This document shows, piece after piece, positions 26,274-34,724 of a stretch of DNA of 64,000 nt. The stretch is taken from NCBI RefSeq assembly GCF_002278925.1, contig NZ_NCJH01000011.1:140414-204413 (forward strand), read 5' to 3'. This stretch comes from Polaromonas sp. 39-63-25. GTDB taxonomy: Bacteria > Pseudomonadota > Gammaproteobacteria > Burkholderiales > Burkholderiaceae_C. The notes under the pieces are model-generated. The model saw only the letters and a program-made list of their open reading frames with translations. It was not told the origin of the DNA and searched no databases. How positions within the stretch are numbered: position 1 is the stretch's first letter; each line of letters opens with the position of its first letter. Both the position numbers and the translations under genes were made by a program.

Positions 26274-27987
26274 ATCCTCTGAATTGTCGGATCTGACCTG
26301 GCATGCCGGATCTTTATTGCCCTACGCATCCCTATGGCACACCATGCACAGAGTGGTGCAGCTCAATGCTCGGACGCCTCGCTTGATAGACCCCTATGCT
26401 AAGCAACGCTCTCGTTATTCGGCAAGACAAAAGAGTTTGATCACCAACAACAGCGTGATTGATTTGGGGAAATTGGCCCACGCGATGGGGGAGCCAATTT
26501 CTAACTTCCGCCTTGCCACGTTGGAGGCTTTGGCCCCGTGGACCTATCACCTGTTTCATACCGCTACCGTGCGATTTTGCCGGCAATGCCTGGGACTTGG
26601 CTATCACAGCACGTTGATGTCCATGCGGGCCGTGGAGCGCTGCCCCATTCACGGTTGCGAGATCGACGATAAATGCCCATGCGGGCGCGCCATCAGCGCT
26701 TGCGTCAGATCAGAGCTCTTCCAAATCCCCGGTCAGTGTGATTGCGGAAAACTCGGCTTCTTCACCCGGGAAACCGCGCGGCGGCCCTTGCTTGAGCCCG
26801 GGGAGACAAAGGCGTTCGATGAACTGGCGCAGTGGCTGGAACAAACCTCTGATCGCGTCATCATGATGAGTGTGAAGGATAAATGGGAAACCTTTCAGGG
26901 AGAAGGAAGCCTGGAGTGCTCCGCGCAGCAGTGGAGCGATTTGACCAAGATTCGCTTGCCTTCCGCCTTTATGCCTCCTGCTGCCGTGCAGTCTCTGATA
27001 GCGGAGTTTGAGGCGAGGGGGGGGCCATTTCCTCGTTCTTCGGGAGAAGTTTTTCAGCGGATGAAAGAAATCATTTCCCTGCGCCATCAGTTTTTCAAAT
27101 CGTTTGACCGGCATATACGCAGGCACGTCCTAAAGGGACAGTACTGGATCAATCGCATCTCGATGTCCAGCGACAGTGACGTGATTTTGAGTTTTTTGCA
27201 GCGGTATCCCGACGCCCGTTCCGCATTTACCTATCTGATATGGCTGGCCGCCGTATGGGGCAGCCACGACCTGCGGCAAGTACGTACCACGGTCGCGAGT
27301 AATGGTTACATGCGCGGAGCCAGTTTGCCGGGGCTGCCGCGCTATAACCACAAGAACGCCTTCGGCAACGCTGCCTGTGAATGGCTGGAGATGCACGCGG
27401 CTGGCCTCGCACTGTCCTCGATGTGGATGGAAGCCCACGAGCGGATGCTTGGCATGGTGGCGCAGCAGTCCGTATCGTGGGGCTGGGACACTTCCGTCAT
27501 GGCCGGCAAGTACCGGTGGTGCGCCACCGTGGAGCAGGACGGATGTTGGAAGATCGGCAAACGCGCGAGGCCGTGTACTTACCTTCCTGTCAGGCACCGT
27601 GAAGACTCCGCCCGTGCTCCCAGCACCAGGCCGCAAGCGCCCCAAGCGAGGGAGTTTCTCGAAAAGCTTGCCCGGGTGGGCCTGATCAAAACCTGCCGCA
27701 ATGAATGGAAAAGTGGCAAACTGCGCTTGCCGTCACCACACTCAGGATTGGCTCTGAAACTCCATCGCATGTTCGGCGTCAAGGACCGGCTGAGCTATGT
27801 GGTGTTTCCGCGGTATGGCAAGCTGTTTATTGCCCGGCTGGTCGAGCGTCCGATAGAAGCTCACGGCCTGACGTCTCGTAGCGCTGTCAATTCCCTGAGG
27901 GCCGCCGTGATCCAACATCAAGGAATGTACGGGAGTTCCAGTCCCGCTAACCCAGGCGCTACGAGCCGGGACACTGGCCTTCATTGA
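26254..27987 (+). CDS. tniQ: TniQ family target-selection protein
   Basis: A 577-residue protein. The N-terminal TniQ domain starts GSLLPYASLWHTMHRVVQLN and has the family zinc ribbons FCRQCLGLGYHST, ERCPIHGCEIDDKCPCG and GQCDCGKLGFF. The long C-terminal region probably contacts DNA (TnsD-like). TniQ/TnsD proteins choose the insertion site and recruit the TnsC-type ATPase. The start ATG lies inside tniB (20-base overlap). At 577 residues it is closer to TnsD size than to the short TniQ of Tn5053, which hints at site-specific targeting. Confidence 0.9.
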   Translation: MLKPTTESSELSDLTWHAGSLLPYASLWHTMHRVVQLNARTPRLIDPYAKQRSRYSARQKSLITNNSVIDLGKLAHAMGEPISNFRLATLEALAPWTYHLFHTATVRFCRQCLGLGYHSTLMSMRAVERCPIHGCEIDDKCPCGRAISACVRSELFQIPGQCDCGKLGFFTRETARRPLLEPGETKAFDELAQWLEQTSDRVIMMSVKDKWETFQGEGSLECSAQQWSDLTKIRLPSAFMPPAAVQSLIAEFEARGGPFPRSSGEVFQRMKEIISLRHQFFKSFDRHIRRHVLKGQYWINRISMSSDSDVILSFLQRYPDARSAFTYLIWLAAVWGSHDLRQVRTTVASNGYMRGASLPGLPRYNHKNAFGNAACEWLEMHAAGLALSSMWMEAHERMLGMVAQQSVSWGWDTSVMAGKYRWCATVEQDGCWKIGKRARPCTYLPVRHREDSARAPSTRPQAPQAREFLEKLARVGLIKTCRNEWKSGKLRLPSPHSGLALKLHRMFGVKDRLSYVVFPRYGKLFIARLVERPIEAHGLTSRSAVNSLRAAVIQHQGMYGSSSPANPGATSRDTGLH

Positions 27988-28013
27988 GGGTCCGTGGCGT
28001 TAGGGAAAGGCCA

Positions 28014-28166
28014 CGCTCGCGCCTGTCCGACCTAGTTTACGGAAGGTGGGTAGAAGTGGTTGGGGAGAATACCGACCGTTACGGCCGTTTGGTGGGGAAG
28101 GTATTGGTGAATGGGAGCAACGTCAATTTAGCCCAGATTCAAGCAGTCATGGCTTGGCACTCTTGA
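28014..28166 (+). pseudogene. Staphylococcal-nuclease-like (SNase) gene fragment
   Basis: The frame reads SRLSDLVYGRWVEVV, then DRYGRLVGKVLVNGSNVNLA and QIQAVMAWHS. This is the middle of the SNase (thermonuclease) domain, including the conserved DRYGR-G-V segment with its catalytic Arg. Both the N-terminal barrel and the C-terminal helix are missing. It lies immediately downstream of tniQ. Confidence 0.7.
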
Positions 28167-28168
28167 GT

Positions 28169-28667
28169 TTCACGACGATGTGACCCTCCTTTTTCACAGC
28201 AGCTTGACCCTATCTCAACCCCGAAATGTGGATATCCAGCCTTGTGCAAGGGTGCCACTAATGGCTCCGCGCTCAACGGAAAAACGGATCAAACAAGAGC
28301 GGAAATCCACACAATGCAGTCCTACGGTCGGCAAGAGCCGACGACTGCTTCGCAGCGGAAGCAGTCGTTTGATTCTATGACGTCGAAAGAGTCCGGATAT
28401 CTTCTTCGAAAGAAGACTGCGAACAACCTACGTCGCATAGGGGACGAGACGTAACCTCCACGCTTTTCTGGATGGCAGGATCACCGCCTTCAACATCTCG
28501 GAGATGCCAAAGCAGTCTTTCAATCGCGCGCCAATCAGCAGCCAACCGAAGTGTGGCGGATAATCGTTGGCCACGGCTCCGGTAATCGCATTAGTTCTCA
28601 GACCGGGTCTCAATTCGCTACGCGTTCGGCCTCAACCAAAGTGTTCGACGAGATGCAAAGGACTTCA
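28169..28667. other. Intergenic region between tniQ module and NACHT gene
   Basis: About 500 bases with no convincing gene. It holds the perfect inverted repeat at 28341-28368 and presumably the promoter of the NACHT gene. Short open frames here lack ribosome-binding sites and family similarity. Confidence 0.5.
28341..28368. repeat. Perfect 11-bp inverted repeat
   Basis: ACGACTGCTTC and GAAGCAGTCGT flank a 6-base loop (GCAGCG). There is no T run, so it is not a standard terminator. A related but imperfect GACTGCT...AAGCAG structure occurs on the other side of the NACHT gene near 30820-30852. Confidence 0.6.
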
Positions 28668-30629
28668 ATGACGATCATCACTGGCGATGCCACTTCGGAT
28701 CAACTTGTGGTCACTGTTGGCAAGGAGTTGATCAAGGACGTGATCACGGCTGCCTGGAGCAAGGTTGCAAAAGTTCCCGAGTGGGTGAAACACCGCTACG
28801 AGAAAGAAGACCCTTTCGGACTCGAGGCGGCGAAGTATTGCGAGAGAGTGCAGGAACGGTACGGCACGATGCGCATCATCGGCATGGCGCGACCGATGCC
28901 AATCCACAACATCTTCGTGCGGGTGAACATGCTTCACAAAATATCGGCGCAGCGCCGCTCCTCCATCGAGGATCTCGAAGAGCAACTCAATTGCGACCAG
29001 AACGGCTTCGGGCAGGTGTCTAACACCCTTGAGGGTCAGCAGGTGGTCAATCGAGAGCCACGTCTCGTCGTGTTGGGAAAGCCAGGTGGCGGTAAGACCA
29101 CTTTTCTCAAGTGGATCGCGTTGTCTGCTATCGACGGCCAGTTCACGGAGCGCCGCATGCCGGTCTTCATTCCGATGAAGGACTGGAGCGATGGCAAGGA
29201 CACCTTGCTTGAGTACATCCGTGATGAGTTCAAGATTTGCGGCTTCGAGGATCCGAAGGCTTTCGTGGAAGGAATGTTGGAGGCCGGCTCCCTCATCCTT
29301 CTGTTCGACGCGCTCGACGAAGTCAATGACAGCGATCGTCTCGTCAAAGCGCACAAGGAAATCCGAGATCTGGCGAGCAAGTATCCGCAGGTGCGAATCG
29401 TCGTCAGCTGCCGTACGGCCGCCTACAACTATCTGTTCGAGCAATTCTCGGATGTAGAACTTGCCGACTTTCACCAAGGCCAGGTCAAGCAATTCGTGCG
29501 CAACTGGTTTTGCGATCAATCGCAGAAAGCCGACCTCTGCCTGGCCGAGCTCTCTCTCGAAAAGAACAAAGCCATTCGCGATCTATGCCAAACGCCGTTG
29601 CTCCTGACGCTGATGTGCTTGGCCTTCGACGAGGGAATGACGTTCCCCAACAATCGCGCCGAGTTGTACAAGGAAGCGTTGGACGCTCTTTTGAAGAAGT
29701 GGGATGCCTCTCGCTCGGTCCGGCGAAACACAGCCTACCAGCAGCTGTCTCTAGCCAAGAAAGAGCTGCTGCTCAGCCGCATTGCGGCCAAGTCTTTTGA
29801 GCGGGGCGCCTATTTCATTCGCCAGTCTGACCTCGAGCAGGAAATCGGCGTGTTCATGACTAACCTGAAGGTAGCGCCCGGCACTGATGCGGGAGATGTG
29901 GATGCCGCTGAGGTACTCAAGGAAATCGAGTCGCAGCACGGTGTGCTGGTCGAGCGTGCCCAGCGCATCTACTCGTTCTCGCACTTGACGTTTCAGGAAT
30001 ACTTCACTGCGCGCACAATCACCGAGAACACCAATCAAAGCGGCCCAGCGGACCTGGTCCAACGACATGCCAATGAGCCTCGCTGGCGGGAAGTTTTTGT
30101 GCTGACTACCGGGCTACTAACGGAGGCCGACGACTTCGTTAAGCGCATGCGCGAACAGCTGTCACTGATCGCGCAAACGAATTCGGAGGTTCGCGACTTC
30201 CTCAATCAAAACGCTGCTCTCGTTTATGCTGCAGCAGCCATTCCACTCCCGCTACGGCGGGCGCTGGCTCTCGCGCACGTCGCAGACCAGCTCCAACTGA
30301 TTGAGCCGAGCTATGGGGCCGTAGTCAACGCGTCCAAAGAATTAGTCGATGACATGCAAAAGGAGTTCGGCCGCATTAAGAAGATCGAGGTAGCAACCAT
30401 CCAGACTCTTAAGATGGGCCTGGACGAAGCGCGCGAGAACGTCGGCAAGGTCGTCAAGCACGTCGCTCAATATCATCGGGGTGATGTCAAGGCACTGAAC
30501 GAATATATACAGCTCACGCGCCTGCTGGTGAACTGCCTCAACGTCGACGCTTACATCACCACACCTACGCGCGAGCAGATCATTTCGAGCATCCTGATCG
30601 AACAAGCGGCGGCGAAAGCGCGCGCGTGA
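28668..30629 (+). CDS. NACHT-domain NTPase, bacterial antiphage type (bNACHT)
   Basis: A 653-residue STAND NTPase. After a 130-residue N-terminal region without recognisable effector domain, the NACHT module shows Walker A RLVVLGKPGGGKTTFLKWIA (about residues 133-152), Walker B/NACHT LILLFDALDEVND (about 209-221) and RIVVSCRTAAYN. The C terminus (EYIQLTRLLVNCLNVDAYITT and EQIISSILI) resembles the short SNaCT domain of antiphage bNACHT proteins. These proteins protect bacteria from phage, probably by causing growth arrest on infection. The start is the ATG with AAAGGA 5 bases upstream; in-frame codons further 5' lack this. It lies beside a tniABQ transposition module, suggesting cargo. Confidence 0.88.
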   Translation: MTIITGDATSDQLVVTVGKELIKDVITAAWSKVAKVPEWVKHRYEKEDPFGLEAAKYCERVQERYGTMRIIGMARPMPIHNIFVRVNMLHKISAQRRSSIEDLEEQLNCDQNGFGQVSNTLEGQQVVNREPRLVVLGKPGGGKTTFLKWIALSAIDGQFTERRMPVFIPMKDWSDGKDTLLEYIRDEFKICGFEDPKAFVEGMLEAGSLILLFDALDEVNDSDRLVKAHKEIRDLASKYPQVRIVVSCRTAAYNYLFEQFSDVELADFHQGQVKQFVRNWFCDQSQKADLCLAELSLEKNKAIRDLCQTPLLLTLMCLAFDEGMTFPNNRAELYKEALDALLKKWDASRSVRRNTAYQQLSLAKKELLLSRIAAKSFERGAYFIRQSDLEQEIGVFMTNLKVAPGTDAGDVDAAEVLKEIESQHGVLVERAQRIYSFSHLTFQEYFTARTITENTNQSGPADLVQRHANEPRWREVFVLTTGLLTEADDFVKRMREQLSLIAQTNSEVRDFLNQNAALVYAAAAIPLPLRRALALAHVADQLQLIEPSYGAVVNASKELVDDMQKEFGRIKKIEVATIQTLKMGLDEARENVGKVVKHVAQYHRGDVKALNEYIQLTRLLVNCLNVDAYITTPTREQIISSILIEQAAAKARA

Positions 30630-31059
30630 TGAACAACTCTCGCGCGTACTGCGAAAGCGCCTTAACTACGGCACCTGACTCCTCAACTCCCGCTATGTGG
30701 CCCGCCTCGTCGACAAACTGGTGCAAACATCGTACGTGGCCCGCCGAGCGACCCCATGCCGGCTGGCGGCGCGACGTCTGCCTGCAGTCTGAAGCTGTCA
30801 TTCCGCCGAAGTTTTCTGATGACTGCTCCTGGCCGAAAGCAGACACAGTCATACGTAGCTGGCCATTGATAAGTACATATTGTCGTTATTGCCTACGTGG
30901 GCCGCGGCGCAGTCGCTCTGTCCTGAGGTCAGTTAACAGCAATAGTGCGGACGGGCACTTGGGCTTGACAGTCGGATCTCGCGATCAACAGCACGCTGTG
31001 GCTTCACAGCTACACCAGCCATTTATGATGGTGCTCCTTGCCATAGAAGAACAAAGACC
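30630..31059. other. Intergenic region, no gene seen
   Basis: About 430 bases between the NACHT and XRE genes. The only structure noted is an imperfect dyad (TGACTGCT ... AGCAG ... CAGTCA, about 30820-30852). Open frames here have no support. Confidence 0.4.
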
Positions 31060-31497
31060 ATGCCCAATATAGCCGCCATTCTGAAAGAAGAGATCGCCCG
31101 CGTTGCCCGCAAGGAAACGCGATCCGATACGCAACAGCTGAAGAAAGCGTCAGCGCACCACCGTTCGGACATTGCAGCTTTGAAGCGCCGAATCTCGGCC
31201 CTCGAAAAACTTGTTGGTCGTCTCGGAAAAGCTGCTGCCAAAGCGGCACCGGTGGCCATGTCCGATGAACCGGCCAGCAGCTTTCGTTTCAGCGCAAGCG
31301 GTTTACAGGCACAACGAAAACGCCTGGGCCTGTCGGCTTCGGAAGCAGCCTTGTTGTTAGGCGTTTCTGATCAATCCGTCTACAAGTGGGAGAACGGGAA
31401 AACACGGCCACGTGCCAGCCAATTTGCATCCATAGCGGCCTTGAGAGGCCTGAGCAAAACAGAGGCTGCGGCGCGCTTGGGGGAATTGGCGGCTTAA
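31060..31497 (+). CDS. XRE family helix-turn-helix regulator
   Basis: A 145-residue DNA-binding protein. The N-terminal half is a basic, probably coiled-coil segment (ALKRRISALEKLVGRLGKAA); the C-terminal half is a Cro/CI-type helix-turn-helix (SGLQAQRKRLGLSASEAALLLGVSDQSVYKWENGKTRPR). It stands alone downstream of the NACHT gene in the same direction, 430 bases away, so it could regulate that locus or be an independent cargo gene. Confidence 0.85.
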   Translation: MPNIAAILKEEIARVARKETRSDTQQLKKASAHHRSDIAALKRRISALEKLVGRLGKAAAKAAPVAMSDEPASSFRFSASGLQAQRKRLGLSASEAALLLGVSDQSVYKWENGKTRPRASQFASIAALRGLSKTEAAARLGELAA

Positions 31498-31541
31498 GAC
31501 TTGGCCGGCTGGGGCCAACCAGGGGGTAGGGGAGGCGCACT

Positions 31542-31568
31542 GACCTGATGCGGTCCCTGCATCAGGTC
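31542..31568. terminator. Hairpin after the XRE gene
   Basis: A perfect 10-bp stem (GACCTGATGC / GCATCAGGTC) with a 7-nt loop lies 45 bases after the XRE stop. It is followed only by TTCC, so it may be a weak terminator or a protein-binding palindrome. Confidence 0.5.
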
Positions 31569-31598
31569 TTCCTGGTTCAGCCGACCTTGAAAAATTCC

Positions 31599-31841
31599 CT
31601 ACTCGGGAATAGGCGGCACGCCGCTCCACCACTGCTCACCGGCAACCTCGGTCGCATCGCGCCCACCGTGCACCGTTTGCGCCTGGATAGCCCAGTCCGC
31701 AACCTGCAAAACATCGGCTTCATTCGCAGCCAGTTCCATGATGCGGTCAGTAAATACTCGCCGCCACTGTTCGTGCGGACCTTTGCAAAGATGGTATGGG
31801 TGCTTCGTAAACAACCATCCTATCGATCCTGGGTCGGCCAC
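31599..31841 (-). CDS. Hypothetical small protein, possibly truncated
   Basis: An 80-codon frame beginning at a GTG (MADPGSIGWLFTKHPYHLCK) with a protein-like C-terminal half (VFTDRIMELAANEADVLQV, then EQWWSGVPPIPE). No signal peptide or ribosome-binding site is seen. It may be the end of a longer lost gene. The 413-base gap between the XRE and NodT genes holds nothing else supported. Confidence 0.3.
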   Translation of the reverse strand: MADPGSIGWLFTKHPYHLCKGPHEQWRRVFTDRIMELAANEADVLQVADWAIQAQTVHGGRDATEVAGEQWWSGVPPIPE

Positions 31842-31909
31842 CCGCCTTTGCTTTCAAGCACTTACGCTCGTTTCCAAGGGGGCAAACGCCAAAGTAACTA
31901 TCATTCTCC

Positions 31910-33400
31910 TTAGCGTAAGCTTTGAGCCGACGCGACCCAGCCCCCACCCAATGCCTGGTACAAGGCGGCGCTATCGACGAGGCGTTGTGACTTAGCCGCT
32001 ATCAGGTTGATTCCATTCTGTTGCGCCTGCTGTTGTGCAGTAAGCAGTTGGACGTAACTGGCGGCGCCCAATGCATATTGCCTTTGCATGGATTCCAGAG
32101 AACCCTGCGCTGCGATATCGGCGGTTGCCAGTGCAGCCAGTGTTTGTGCATCGTTGTCCAATGCGCGCAGTACGTCGGCCACATTGCGTAGGGCTTCGAG
32201 CACGACGCTTTGGTAATTTGCTGCCGCCGCATCGAATGCGGCCAACGACGCCCGCTTTTCGGCGGGCAAGCCGGGATTGAAAAGCGGCTGGGTCAACTGC
32301 CCGATGAGACTCCATACCGCCGAGCCGCCGCCGAACAATGCGCCGGTGCTCAATGCCTGCGAACCGAGGCTGGCACTGATGTTGAGTTGTGGATACAACT
32401 TGGCGACCGCGACGCCGTATTCCGCGTTGGCGGCATGCAATAGGGCTTCTGCGGCCTGAATGTCGGGGCGGCGGCGCACCAATTCGGACGGCAAGACCAG
32501 CGGCAGGTCAGACGGAAGGGTGAACTCCTCCAGGGTGAAGGTGGGTAAGCCTCCCGCGCCCGGCGCCCGGCCAGCGAGCACCGCCAGCAGATGTTCGTTC
32601 TGCTGGAGTTGTTTGCGCAGCAAGGGAAGTCCAGCGCGGGTCTGTTCCACCTGGGTTTGCAAGGCCAGTACATCGTCCGGCGCAGCCTGACCGAGGCGAA
32701 CCCGCTCTCGGGTGATGTGCAATTGTTCGTCCTGGGCGCGGAGGATGGCCTCCGTGGCCTGGATTTGCCCAGCGAGCCTGGCTTGGGTGATGGCGGTGGT
32801 GACGATGTTCGCCGCCAAGGTCAACCGCGCACCTTCCAATTCGTAGCGCCGATACTCGGCGCGGGCCGCCAGTGCTTCCAGTGCCCGCCGGTTGCCACCG
32901 GCCAAGTCGAGTTGGTAATGCACGCCCACCGAGGTGTTGTAGAGGTTGAACACGCGTGCGTCGCCGGTTTGCCCCAATGTGCTGGGGTTAACGCGCTGAC
33001 GCTGCCCGCTCAGGTTGGCATCGACTTGGGGATACAAGGTGGAGCCGGCTCGCGCCGCATAAGTCTCCTGCCCTTGACGCAAGGTGGCCTGTGCCGCTGC
33101 CAGCGTGGGGCTGGCTTGCAGTGCCTGGCCGATCAGGTCGGTGAGTTTGTCGGAGCGGAGCTCTTTCCACCATTCGGCTGGCACGGGTGCTGAAACGAAC
33201 TGCTGTTGGTTTCCCTGTATCCCTGGGCTGGCGACGGTCACGACAGGCAGCGGAGCGGTCGTATAGCCCGTCACAGCAGGTGAAGCAGGACGCTGGAAAT
33301 CAGGACCCACCGCGCATCCCGCCAGCACGGCGACCAGAGGTAACAATAAAACCATTTTCCCCCATGGTTGCAACTTTCGGCTGTGATTTCGACTGTTCAT
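31910..33400 (-). CDS. NodT family outer-membrane efflux lipoprotein
   Basis: A 496-residue TolC-like outer-membrane factor. The signal peptide ends in a lipobox (VAVLAGCAVGPDFQRP), the typical NodT/OprM start; PAEWWKELRSDKLTDLIGQAL and LVRRRPDIQAAEALLHAANAEYGVA are family hallmarks of the two OEP repeats. It provides the outer-membrane channel of a tripartite exporter. It is the last gene of the leftward block, 61 bases after lpxR, and probably works with the DevBCA-type ABC exporter at the start of the block, since no RND pump is encoded nearby. The start has AAGGAAG upstream. Confidence 0.92.
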   Translation of the reverse strand: MNSRNHSRKLQPWGKMVLLLPLVAVLAGCAVGPDFQRPASPAVTGYTTAPLPVVTVASPGIQGNQQQFVSAPVPAEWWKELRSDKLTDLIGQALQASPTLAAAQATLRQGQETYAARAGSTLYPQVDANLSGQRQRVNPSTLGQTGDARVFNLYNTSVGVHYQLDLAGGNRRALEALAARAEYRRYELEGARLTLAANIVTTAITQARLAGQIQATEAILRAQDEQLHITRERVRLGQAAPDDVLALQTQVEQTRAGLPLLRKQLQQNEHLLAVLAGRAPGAGGLPTFTLEEFTLPSDLPLVLPSELVRRRPDIQAAEALLHAANAEYGVAVAKLYPQLNISASLGSQALSTGALFGGGSAVWSLIGQLTQPLFNPGLPAEKRASLAAFDAAAANYQSVVLEALRNVADVLRALDNDAQTLAALATADIAAQGSLESMQRQYALGAASYVQLLTAQQQAQQNGINLIAAKSQRLVDSAALYQALGGGWVASAQSLR

Positions 33401-33461
33401 TTTTTCTTCCTTTGTTTGTCTAAACGGTGGATGGGAGCGGGCCAAGATGCGCAATACGTTT

Positions 33462-34724
33462 TTAGAACTCAATACTCAGCGCGACAGAGCCGTAAGCTTG
33501 GTTCGTCCGCTGCTCCTCGAATTCCCGTGAACGGTAAACACGCATCACGGCCAACTTGACGCCATGTCCAACCACCAGGCCATGAACACTGATCCCGACA
33601 GCAGCCTGGGCCACCCACGGCCGACGCGTAACACTGTGGCTTGATCTAAAGAGGTTTCCGTCGAGTGAAAAGTCGTGCGCGACGAGCTTTGTTTCCAGCG
33701 TTCCGAAAAGGTGAATACCTGGACGCGGTTTGGCCACCGTAGGATAGGCATGGTTTGAGCCGCTGTGGATGGAGGCTGCGGATGGCGGGCGGTTTTCGGC
33801 GCCGGGTCTGATCGGATAGGTCCCGAAATCGTTCGGTAGATTCCAGCCGATACGCCCTTCGATGCCCAGGGCAGCGGAGGTTTCGATGTTGCCTAGTCGC
33901 AGTCCCAGTGAGCGTATCGAATCGGCAGAGAAACCAGGCTGAATCGCGCCCGTTCCGCGATAGTCCTTGAATTTGCGGTCCATCGCCATTTGCATCGCAG
34001 GCTCATTCTTCAACTGATGTTGCCAACCCAGAAATTTATCGGCACCGATTACATCGTGAACCAGATTTTGTGACTGTTCCGCGAGAGACAACGGGCCGAT
34101 GACGCCCAATGTGATCTCGCGCGTGTCGAGTATCTCCAAGTTGCTTTGTGGTTCATGTTTGCGACGGTTCCACGACATGCCAACGTACAGCAATCCTGCA
34201 TAAGGCCGATCGTCCAGGATCAGATCGGTTCTGGCGAAATCTTTCGGTGTGAACATGGACTGGCCAAACTTCACCACCACGTTTTGCGTATGGACGGAGT
34301 CTTCCGCATCGGACCAAAAACCGGGGTTCACAAACTTGATGAGTTCCGCATGCAGTCGCACCGGGGTCGGCAGGCACTCGGTTCGAAGCTTGCCGGCGAT
34401 GTCGTGTGAAACAGCGGTGAGAGCCACTCCGTTCGTGTAGTTTTGGTCGGTGTCGGCAAAGAGGTCGTTCTCCAGTCTGGCGGTCAAGCCCCTGAATCTG
34501 AGGACCTCATCTGCCTTGCAACCTTTGATTCTGGAGATATCTTCATTGGCGGCTTGGGCGATAGCCGGCGCCATGTGTAAAAACAGCGTGAGTATCAACG
34601 CGGCTTTTCCCCGCCCATGCCTTGGCGGCAGAGGCATCGTGAGAGGAGGAAAATTTGCGGCAAATTCATGCGAAACGCACCTGCGACGGCGCGAACTATC
34701 GGCAGGTGTCACCGAGGCCTTCAT
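33462..34724 (-). CDS. lpxR: Lipid A 3'-O-deacylase family outer-membrane protein (LpxR-like)
   Basis: A 420-residue protein with a long basic N-terminal stretch and a hydrophobic signal (AALILTLFLHMAPAIAQA). The mature part matches the LpxR/DUF2219 beta-barrel: LTARLENDLFADTDQNYTNGVALTAVSHD, DDRPYAGLLYVGMSWN and NLVHDVIGADKFLGWQHQLKNEP, including the Asn/Asp/His residues around the LpxR active site. LpxR removes the 3'-acyloxyacyl group of lipid A. The start ATG overlaps the glucoamylase stop (ATGA) and has GGGAGG upstream; a later ATG at 34637 has no ribosome-binding site. A terminal Phe is typical of outer-membrane barrels. Confidence 0.88.
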   Translation of the reverse strand: MKASVTPADSSRRRRCVSHEFAANFPPLTMPLPPRHGRGKAALILTLFLHMAPAIAQAANEDISRIKGCKADEVLRFRGLTARLENDLFADTDQNYTNGVALTAVSHDIAGKLRTECLPTPVRLHAELIKFVNPGFWSDAEDSVHTQNVVVKFGQSMFTPKDFARTDLILDDRPYAGLLYVGMSWNRRKHEPQSNLEILDTREITLGVIGPLSLAEQSQNLVHDVIGADKFLGWQHQLKNEPAMQMAMDRKFKDYRGTGAIQPGFSADSIRSLGLRLGNIETSAALGIEGRIGWNLPNDFGTYPIRPGAENRPPSAASIHSGSNHAYPTVAKPRPGIHLFGTLETKLVAHDFSLDGNLFRSSHSVTRRPWVAQAAVGISVHGLVVGHGVKLAVMRVYRSREFEEQRTNQAYGSVALSIEF

